Made by a program: the position numbers and the translations under genes. This document shows positions 1-6,793 of a stretch of DNA of 6,793 bases, in pieces. The notes beneath the pieces were generated by a model that saw nothing but the letters and a program-made list of their open reading frames with translations, had not been told where the DNA came from and ran no database searches. Source of the DNA: an uncultured bacterium (GTDB lineage Bacteria > Patescibacteriota > Gracilibacteria > BD1-5 > UBA6164); the NCBI GenBank assembly GCA_947311335.1, contig CAMZKR010000103.1, positions 1 through 6,793 on the forward strand, written 5' to 3'. The stretch's first letter is position 1; each line of letters starts with the position of its first letter.

Positions 1-38
1 ATATAAGTATTATATATATTAAATATAACTTTATAAAA

Positions 39-236
39 ATGGAAAATCAAATTTTAGATGATATAGTAAGGGAATATCCTTGAAGTCAATATATTTGTGA
101 ATCAGATAATACATATTGGTTTAAATTTAAAATTAAAAAAAATATAAAAGGGTTTTATTCTCTTACTTGAACAGCAAAACAAATTAGCAATCTTGTTAAT
201 CAAATAATAAATAAAGATACTATAAAAAATAATTAA
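39..236 (+). CDS. Small hypothetical protein, 65 aa (UGA=Gly)
   Basis: I do not recognise this protein and assign no function. The frame opens at ATG 39 and stops at TAA 234. It contains two in-frame UGA codons, read as Gly15 and Gly44, so it is only open under code 25. The product is soluble-looking, with no signal peptide or membrane segment. It has an acidic N-terminus, a central aromatic and lysine-rich stretch (Tyr-Trp-Phe-Lys-Phe-Lys around residues 26-31), a single Cys at 20, and a probable C-terminal amphipathic helix. The frame is also open from ATG back to the window edge, so the true start could lie upstream, although the ATG is plausible. There is no Shine-Dalgarno sequence. It is the only plus-strand gene and converges on copA with a 45-base gap, so it is probably a separate unit. 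Balanced residue composition argues for real coding; its shortness argues for caution. Confidence 0.6.
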
Positions 237-239
237 CAA

Positions 240-271
240 AAAAGAATTATTTTTCATTTAAATGAGTTTTT
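240..271. terminator. Possible bidirectional terminator between convergent genes
   Basis: The 45-base gap between the two convergent stop codons holds a perfect 12-base palindrome, TCATTTAAATGA (254-265). It is followed on the plus strand by GTTTTT, and on the minus strand by an A-rich stretch and then a T run (TTCTTTTTT, the complement of 239-247). The placement is what a shared terminator would need, but the stem is almost all A/T and would be weak. Confidence 0.3.
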
Positions 272-281
272 GAGATTTTCC

Positions 282-2441
282 TTAATTTCTAATATTTTTA
301 AATCACTTAAATTTTCTTATTCTAAGACTATTTAATAAAACACTAACTGAACTCATACTCATTGCTAAACTTGCTAACACCGGATTTAATATTCAAAAAG
401 TAGCAAGAGGTATTCATATAATATTATAAATAAAAGCCCAAAATAAATTTTGTTTTATCGCTTTTAAAGTTCTTCTTGATAAAGAAATTGATGATACCAC
501 TTTATATAAATCACCTTTTACTAAAACTATATCAGAACTATCAATTGCAATATCACTTCATGTTCACATAGCTATTCATAAATCAGATTGAACAAGAGCT
601 GGAGCATCATTTATTCAATCTCATACAAAAGCTACTTTAAATCATTTTGATTGTATTTCTTTTACAATTTTTAATTTATCTTTAGGTAATATTTCAGAAT
701 AAACTTTTTTAATTCAAACTTGTTTTGCTATATATTTAGCTGTATCATTTATATCTCAAGTTGTCATTATTACTTCGATATTTCTATAACGAAGTTCTCT
801 AATTATTATTTCAACTCATATCTTTGGAGAATCTAAAAGCCCAAGTATTCAAATAATATTATTCCCTTTTCATATTAATATAGGAGTTTTTCAATGTTTA
901 CTTAAATTATAAATTTTATCTTTTACATTTTTATTTATTTTTATATCTTTTAATAGACTTTTATTTCAAAGATATATTATATCTCATTTTATTTCTCGAA
1001 CTATTCATTTTCACTTAATTTCTTTAAACCTTTTTACTTCAAGTGGTTTTATCTTTTCTTTATATTTTGCAATAGGTTTTGATAATGGATGATTAGATAA
1101 CACTGACAAAGATTTTGCATATTTTACTAATAATTCTTCATTATTTCATAATGTTATTAAATCTGTTATTTCTGGTGTACCATTTGTTAATGTACCTGTT
1201 TTATCAAAAATAACATAATCAATGTTTTTTGTTTTTTCTAATGTTTCAGCATTTTTAATTAAAATTCACTCTCGAGCTCATACTCATGTTCATACCATTA
1301 TAGCAGTCGGCGTAGCAAGTCATAAAGCACAAGGACAAGCTATAACTAAAGTAGCAACTGCTGCTGATATTGAAGTAGGTAAATTTCAAGTTATGATGTA
1401 CCAAGAAATAAATGTTATTATTGAAATAATAATAATAATAGGGACAAAGATTCATGATATTTTATCTGCTAATTTTTGAATTGGAGCCTTTGATATTTGT
1501 GCATTATTAATTAAATCTATTATATGAGAAAGTGTTCAATCTTTATTTGTTTTTGTTACTTTAATATTTATATTTCAATCTAAATTAAGCGTTCAACCAA
1601 AACAATTATTATCTAGTTTTTTAAATACAGGTATACTTTCTCATGTAAGCATACTTTCATCTATATTAGAGGTTCCTTTTATAATAATTCCATCTAAAGG
1701 AATCTTCTCTCAAGGTTTTACAACTAAAATATCTCAAACTTTTATTTTTTCTACATTTTTCTTAACTATTTCTTTTCAGACTAATAAGTTGGCTTCTTTT
1801 GTTCATAATTTTATAAGTTTTCCTATTGCATCTCATGCTTTTGTTTTTGCTTTATATTCAAGATATCTTCATAAATTAATAAAAGTTATAATAGCTACTG
1901 CTGCTTCAAAATATACAGGCATTCCTTGAAAATTTATAGCAAAAATTGAATAAAAGAAAGCCGTAAGAGTTCAAAGTGAAACTAATGAATCCATGTTAAA
2001 ATTAAATCTAAGTAAAGATTTAAATGCATTTTTATGAAAATGTCATCATAATATAAAAACTACAATAATAGATAAAATAAAAAATATAATTAAAGATAAG
2101 TCTATTTGTAATATTTTAATTCAAGTAGAAGTATTTATAAACATACCTAAAAGTATTGGCAAAGAAAAAATCAAAGAAAATAAAAAATTATTAAAAAATT
2201 TATTATTTTTATTTGTATAAGATTCTTCATTATCATTTTCAGATACGCTAAAACCATTTTTTTCTATAATTTTCTTTATTTGTTTAAATGAAACTATTTT
2301 TTCATTATAATCAATAGAAGCTTTTGATGTTGCAAGATTTATAGCTATATTCTCTATTCATTTTTTTTCTTTTAAAAATTTTTCATTCAAAGAGATACAA
2401 CTAGCACAACTCATTCAATTTATTTTAAATTGTTTTTTCAT
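282..2441 (-). CDS. copA: Cu(+)-exporting P1B-type ATPase CopA, 719 aa, complete
   Basis: This is a P-type ATPase that uses ATP to move Cu(+) across the cytoplasmic membrane, normally outwards. Visible in order: one N-terminal HMA domain with the metal motif GMSCASC (Cys12, Cys15); membrane helices from about residue 85; actuator loop TGES (266-269); the transport-site motif CPC (Cys369-Pro-Cys371) followed by ALGLATPT; phosphorylation motif DKTGT (Asp413); the HP pair (His451-Pro452) of the nucleotide domain; the GDGINDA hinge (from Gly607); Tyr672-Asn673 at the end of the seventh helix; and Met694 with Ser698 in the last helix. CPC, YN and MxxSS together are the Cu(+) P1B-1 signature. Length is normal for a CopA with a single HMA domain. 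About 40 in-frame UGA codons all fit glycine, including motif glycines. The start is ATG 2441, eight codons before the HMA motif, 10 bases after the preceding stop, so it is co-transcribed with the HMA-TauE gene. No Shine-Dalgarno sequence is seen. Confidence 0.97.
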
Positions 2442-2451
2442 AATATAATAA

Positions 2452-3789
2452 TTATTTAATTAAAATTTGTCATTGTACCATTCACATAGAAGTACAAACT
2501 ATATTATAAATTCAAGATTTAGCATTTCTTATTTCATACTCTATAGGAACTCCTTTTTTTATATAAGAAATTTGACTAGATATCTTTGGAATAGTTTGAG
2601 TAGACATACAACCAAGTCAATCTGAAGTTGGAGTTATAATTAATTTATAATCTCATCATTTTTTAAGTTCAATAATAGATGGTTTTGTTTGCCAACCATT
2701 ATGTGAAACATTAACTATCTCTAAATTAGTATTTTCTTGTATTTCTCAAACTATTTCATTATTATCAGCAGATATACTATTTATTTGAAGTAAATTATAA
2801 GAATTTGTTATAGTAAAAATTCAAAAGAAAATAACTATAACTCATATAACTTTATTTAAGATTATAAAATTCTTATCTTTGAAATAACTAGATCATACTC
2901 AAACTGAAAATAAAACTGGAGCCGTTCATAAAGCGAAAAATAACATAACAAATCATCCTATCCAAAAACTAGAACTACTAACAGCTAAAAGTTGCATAGT
3001 TTGGGTAAATCAACAAGGAAGAAAAAAAGTTAAAGCTCATACTATTGGGGCAAACTTAGGTTTTCATAATATTTCTATCTTTGAAACAAAACTTTTTGGC
3101 ATATATATTCAGAATCTTGATAAACTAGGTAAAATTTTAAGAATATTTAATCACATATATAAAAGTATAAATCATACTAAAAAAGTTATAACTCAATTTA
3201 TAGACAAACTAAAACTAAATACTTCTCATATATATCAAAGTAATCATCAAAGTAAAAAAAATCATACAATTCTTCAGATTTGGAATCAGATTTGAACTTT
3301 TATATGTCTTAAAGTTGACTTTGATGAATCAATATACCTAGAAAATCATATAATAATTCAACCTGTTATAGCTAAACAAGTTGAAATTGAAGCTATAATT
3401 CAAACCAAAAAAGCACTAGAATAACTCAAAGTACTTATATCGGGTAAAAAACTGTATAAATTAAATAATTTAGTAAAAAGAAAAAGTATTATAACTACAA
3501 ATATAGCAATAATATTAAGTAGCATATTACTATCTATGTTATTATTTTTCTTTTCTCATTTCTCAATAACTGTAAATCAAGCTTTTTCAATTACATTAAC
3601 TAATTTATTATAAGCAGATTTCTTTTTAAAATCTACTTCCATTATTCATTTTTTATGATCAATTATAATCAAATTTGCTCATGAAATATCTTTTAATTCT
3701 TTTTCTAAAACAATTTCACAACTAATGCAATGCATTCATTTTATATATATTATTTTTTTTACCCCAAGGGTATTTGTTTCACTGCTCAT
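2452..3789 (-). CDS. HMA - TauE/SafE (DsbD_2-like) - cupredoxin fusion membrane protein, 445 aa
   Basis: This is a three-part protein, probably for copper handling at the membrane. Residues about 10-78 form an HMA domain with GMHCISC (Cys21, Cys24) and a typical C-terminal end (EKAGFTVIEKG). Residues about 84-335 form a polytopic membrane domain of the TauE/SafE or DsbD_2 type. Its marks are a Ser-Thr-Cys motif with Cys138 followed by Gly-Gly, and LTFFLPCGFTQ with Cys259, then a long FALGTAPVL-type helix; these two cysteines sit like the CcdA/DsbD pair. Residues about 340-445 form a cupredoxin-like domain with VSHNGWQ (His363), GCMST (Cys394) and the end CTSMGMVQG (Cys432, Met435, Met437), likely metal ligands. 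The start ATG 3789 is the first Met after an upstream in-frame stop. It ends 10 bases before copA, so one transcript is likely. The domains are clear. The transported or reduced substrate is not; a copper loading or redox role beside CopA is inferred. Confidence 0.9.
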
Positions 3790-3872
3790 ATTATTTATTT
3801 AAAATCTAAAAATTATTCCTATTCATAAAAATAAGGATAGTAAAAATACCAGTATTAAAATAAAACTGTTTT

Positions 3873-4274
3873 TTAAGTATTAGATTTTATAATTCAAATA
3901 AGTGATATATAATTGCAAAAATGTGTCACTTTCTCTTTATACAGTGGAAATATATCTCAAATTAAATTCCATTCATAAATATTATTCTTTTCGAAAAAAA
4001 TATTAATAAAATTATATTTAATTTTATTAAATCTTTTCTTATTATTTTGTGATTGAATATGTGAAGAAGTAGAAAAACCATAATCTTTATTATAACAACA
4101 AATATTATTTTTATTATTATGTTCTTTTTGATGACAATTCATCATCATTGATTTTACTTTATTATCTTCTCAAACAGATTTTTTTACTACATTTCAAAAT
4201 GCCATAACTTGATTATGGATACTTAAAACTGTAAATATTACAATAAATAGTATAAAAGATATAAATCTTTTCAT
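3873..4274 (-). CDS. Small secreted protein with Met/Cys/His cluster, 133 aa
   Basis: I do not recognise a family. The N-terminus is a signal peptide or single membrane anchor: Lys2-Arg3, then a hydrophobic run to about residue 18, with a possible cleavage region near VMAF (23-26). No lipobox Cys is present. The exported part holds a dense cluster of metal-liking residues: Met43-Met45, Cys47, His48, His52, Cys59 and Cys60. A lysine and asparagine-rich middle follows, then a C-terminal segment with His118 and Cys120. Four UGA codons are read as Gly (27, 35, 106, 127); under the standard code only a middle fragment would be called. The start ATG 4274 is the only one that includes the signal sequence. 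It lies 83 bases upstream of the HMA-TauE-cupredoxin gene, on the same strand and downstream of a good promoter, so it probably opens the copper operon. Binding of copper or another soft metal outside the membrane is an inference from composition and context. Confidence 0.75.
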
Positions 4275-4362
4275 TTTAAAATATTAATTTTAGAACTTTT
4301 ATTTTATCTAGAATTATGAAAATTTCAATAAAAATAAATTTAATTGTCTAAAAGCTAATTGT

Positions 4363-4371
4363 ATTATAGCA
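4363..4371 (-). promoter_or_regulatory. Extended -10 promoter upstream of the copper genes
   Basis: On the minus strand the sequence reads TGCTATAAT: a perfect TATAAT (4363-4368) with the TGn extension (4369-4371). No convincing -35 box is seen at 16-18 bases, which the extension can compensate for. Transcription would start near 4356, leaving an 82-base leader before the small secreted protein. It sits in the 192-base gap between the CcdA-MsrAB stop and that gene, the largest gap in the minus-strand set. A GCTA-N9-TAGC dyad (4354-4370) overlaps the -10 box and could be an operator. The rest of the gap shows no gene or strong hairpin. Confidence 0.55.
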
Positions 4372-4466
4372 TACTTAACTCAACATTTATTAATTTCTTC
4401 TTCTGGTAATTTAACAAGATATTTTTTAACTTATTATTCTAAATTAGATTTAATTAATATAAAAGC

Positions 4467-6200
4467 TTATTCAAATATTTTTTTATATTCTCAGTATCAC
4501 TCTTTTTCTAAATCCGAAAAAGAAATAAACTTTAAAGAAGCAGAGTTTAAACAATACCTAAGTCATCATTTATCTCTTGGTCAATCATTAAATACATGTC
4601 ATAAATGTGAATCTGAATTAAATCATTTAACTTCAACTCTTGTTATAAAAAATTTCTTGTCTTCTTTTTTTTTGATTAATAATTCATCTATAGGTTTAGT
4701 AAAACTTGGCCAGCCAGTTCAAGAAACATATTTATCAAGAGAAGAAAATAATGGGGTTCCATCTATTATATCAACATAAATTCAAATCTCTTTATTATCC
4801 CAATATTTATTATCAAATGGTTTTTCTGTTCAATTATTTTGAGTTACTTTATACTGAAGTGCAGTTAATTTAACTTTTAAGTCTTTACTTTTTATTTTCC
4901 AAATTTTATTTAAATAATCTTTTCTACCAGAACCCTTTCTATATTTTTTATAATTTTTAGATTGTTTTTTTGCATAATCTTGATGATATTCTTCTGCTTT
5001 AAAAAAATTATTATATTTTTCTATCTTTGTAACTATATTCTTTTTAAAATATCAAGATTTTAAAAGTGTTTCTTTTGAATTTTCTGCAATATTTTTCTCG
5101 TTTTGATTATTATAAAATATTGCTGTTGTATATTGAAATCACCTATCTGCAAATTGTCATTTATCATCAGCTGGATCAATTTGTTTCCAAAAAAGATAAA
5201 CTAAATCGGAATAAGAAATTTTATTTGAATCATAGATTACTTTTACGGTTTCTCTATATCAAGTTTTTCAAGAAGAAACAAGTTTATAATCTGGATTATT
5301 TTCCTCTCATCAAGAATATCAAGATATTGCCTCAATAACTCATTCTTGTGCCTCCATTACATTTTCTAAACACCAAAAACATCATCAAGCAAAATAAGCT
5401 ATACTATAACCATTATCTTTTATTTCTTTATCATTCATTATTTTATAATTAAAATTTAAATTTTCTATATCTTTATTAAAATTATCCAAAAAATCTTGTT
5501 CTAAATTAGAATATCCAGTAAATCATTTTCAAATTAAATATGTTTCTATTTTTTTATCAAAAGAAGTTAATATTGTTAATCAAATTATTAAAAACATTAT
5601 TCATAATATTTTTTTAAAAACTGATTTTGGTTTAGATATTCATATTAATTTTTTACTAAATCTTTGTCATAATATAGATATTAATAAAAGAATTGAGGCT
5701 AATCAAAATACATAAGCAAATAAATTTACTAATCAAAATACAACCGATATAGGAAGAATAACTGCTAATATTATAGCATAAGTTGGGCTACAACTTGAAA
5801 ATACTGGTCAAAGAGCAAATCAAATTAAAATATCTCATATTATTCATTTCTTCTGACTAATTTTTCCCAAATTTTGATTTGACTTATTAGAAAATCAAAT
5901 TTTATTAGAAAAATTTTTCCATAAATTTGGGAATAAAGTTATTATTCAAAAAAAGATTATAATTAAACCTGAAAATGTTGTTAAAATTGATTTATTAAAT
6001 CATATAAATATTGTTGTAGTCTTTAATAATAGTGAAAAGACTATTATTGAAAATGATAAAGATATTATAATTATATATGGTCTTAATTTATTTCTATTGT
6101 CATCAATACTTGCTCATAAAATCACAGGTAATAGTGGTAATATACAAGGAGCTAAAACCGTTAATACTCAAGCAAAGAAGGATAATAATAATATTCACAT
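4467..6200 (-). CDS. msrAB: CcdA-MsrA-MsrB fusion: membrane-tethered methionine sulfoxide reductase, 577 aa
   Basis: One unbroken frame joins an electron carrier to two repair enzymes. Residues 1-220 are a CcdA-type six-helix domain: helix 1 carries FAGVLTVLAPCILPLLP with Cys19, helix 4 carries FSSCSPTY with Cys137, the thiol pair that moves electrons across the membrane. Residues about 267-430 are MsrA (reduces Met-S-sulfoxide) with AGGCFWCLE: catalytic Cys274, second Cys277, then GYSGG and the FADRGFQYTTAIFY block. Residues about 440-577 are MsrB (Met-R-sulfoxide) with QYKVTQNNGTE, SGTGWPSF, DSHLGHVFNDGP and catalytic Cys550 in GLRYCLNS. The zinc CxxC pairs are absent, and the usual resolving Cys of SGCGWPSF is Thr495. 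Six helices put both ends on one side, expected to be outside. The start is ATG 6200, five codons before helix 1; codon 2 is UGA (Gly). It begins 17 bases after the lipoprotein thioredoxin gene, so an operon is likely. No Shine-Dalgarno is seen. Confidence 0.95.
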
Positions 6201-6217
6201 AATTTTTTATTTATATA

Positions 6218-6793
6218 TTAATTTTGTATTTTTTTCACAATTGAATCTATTCACCTTCATCAAACCCACTTTTTTATCATATTTCATTCAGAATCAACTT
6301 GAACAAATGTAGTTTGAGTTAATACCTTATATTTTTGTTTTAATTCATCAGAATCATCATAATCAACTTTTAAGATAGTTATAGAAGGAGGTATTTTTTC
6401 TCCTAATATTTGTTTTTCAAAAGCCACACAGGTTGGACACCAATCAGCATGGAAAAATAAAATAATATCTCACTTTGTGCTAGATAAAATATCTTTTGAA
6501 TAATTTTTATATTCTCATGCTCTAATTTTATAATCAATCATAACTTTTGGTTCTTCTTTTACCATATTATCATCTTTATTTTCCATTTCTTTTGATTTAT
6601 CTTTTATTATATTATCATCAATTTTGTTTTCAATATTATCAATCATATCAATCTTAGTATCCTTGTTCTCACCACTTATTTCTTTATTCTTTTCTTCAGT
6701 TATGATATTTTTACTTCTATTTTCAACTACTTTTGATAAATTAATATCAGTATTACCAAATAAATTACAAGAAGAAAGAAAAAATAGAAAAAA
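6218..6793 (-). CDS. Thioredoxin-fold lipoprotein, 5' end cut by window edge
   Basis: A membrane-anchored thioredoxin-like protein. The first residues are missing: the window begins inside the signal sequence (Phe-Phe-Leu-Phe-Phe) just before a lipobox LSSC, whose Cys (6767-6769) would be lipidated. About 75 residues of a charged Lys/Asp/Glu/Asn-rich linker follow, so the catalytic domain stands off the membrane. The thioredoxin domain then shows a strand ILFFHADWCPTC with the active-site pair at 6428-6442, the strand ITILKVDYDD, and the end TTFVQVDSEGNMIKKWVGG. The cis-proline position usually before the last strands reads TQTTFV, without Pro, which is unusual. Visible length is 191 residues. 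It lies 17 bases upstream of the CcdA-MsrAB gene, matching known partnerships in which a surface thioredoxin works between CcdA and MsrAB. Its role as electron carrier to the reductases is therefore likely but inferred. Confidence 0.92.

Noticed and set aside
1424..1439. AAT trinucleotide run resembling a microsatellite
   Set aside because: On the minus strand it encodes a run of Ile within a CopA membrane helix just before the CPC motif, which is normal for this AT-rich genome.
1255..1455. Minus-strand frame of 66 codons in another phase
   Set aside because: It overlaps the membrane helix and CPC region of CopA out of frame and has a Tyr/Asn-rich composition typical of shifted AT-rich coding.
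1222..1479. Plus-strand open frame of 85 codons
   Set aside because: It lies wholly antisense to the CPC-to-DKTGT part of CopA, whose motifs are unmistakable on the minus strand; its Val/Ile/His-rich composition mirrors the CopA codons.
3805..3842. Imperfect dyad (CCTATT / AATAAGG) between the secreted protein and the HMA-TauE gene
   Set aside because: The short stem has a bulge and no T tract; too weak to call a terminator or processing site.
3957..4148. Short minus-strand frame starting at an internal Met
   Set aside because: It is only the middle of the 133-residue secreted protein (3873-4274), bounded by UGA codons that are glycine here.
4277..4292. Inverted repeat TAAAAT-ATTA-ATTTTA just before the small secreted protein
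   Set aside because: An all-A/T six-base stem is expected by chance at this composition; I cannot call it a regulatory hairpin.
4312..4779. Long plus-strand stretch without stops
   Set aside because: It has no ATG start and is antisense to the MsrB module, whose motifs are clear on the minus strand.
5066..5338. Plus-strand frame of 90 codons
   Set aside because: Antisense to the MsrA module; no recognisable domain and a composition expected of a shadow.
6097..6312. Plus-strand frame of 71 codons
   Set aside because: Antisense to the start of CcdA and the end of the thioredoxin gene, both with firm motif support.

Overview
The window is a very AT-rich bacterial fragment in which UGA is read as glycine. 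On the minus strand, UGA falls on invariant glycines of well-known motifs: the Gly after the CPC motif of a copper P-type ATPase, both Gly before the MsrA catalytic Cys-Phe-Trp-Cys, and the Gly of the GDGIND motif. Tryptophans (MsrA Phe-Trp, thioredoxin Trp-Cys-Pro) are written UGG, so this is not the Mycoplasma-type UGA=Trp code. Glycine UGA (genetic code 25) is known from the candidate phyla Gracilibacteria (BD1-5) and Absconditabacteria (SR1), so the source is very probably one of these reduced Patescibacteria/CPR bacteria. Under the standard code every gene here appears shattered.

Region by region: a 65-residue unknown protein lies on the plus strand (39-236) and converges on a minus-strand set that fills the rest of the window. 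Read in transcription order (right to left), the set is: a thioredoxin-fold lipoprotein whose first residues lie beyond the window edge (6793-6218); a three-part membrane fusion of CcdA, MsrA and MsrB (6200-4467); a 192-base gap carrying a good extended -10 promoter; a small secreted protein with a Met/Cys/His cluster (4274-3873); a membrane protein built from an HMA metal-binding domain, a TauE/SafE-DsbD_2-like membrane domain and a cupredoxin-like domain (3789-2452); and a complete CopA-type Cu(+) ATPase (2441-282).

The first pair looks like a complete reducing and repair system for oxidised methionine outside the cytoplasmic membrane: CcdA carries electrons across the membrane, the lipoprotein thioredoxin receives or passes them on, and the tethered MsrA and MsrB reduce methionine sulfoxide. 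The second trio looks like a copper handling and export unit. Together they resemble a compact copper and oxidant defence island. The domain assignments come from motifs read directly; the joint role, the subcellular sides and the promoter are inferences. No copper-responsive regulator, RNA gene, mobile element or CRISPR array was seen, and none of the starts has an evident Shine-Dalgarno sequence.
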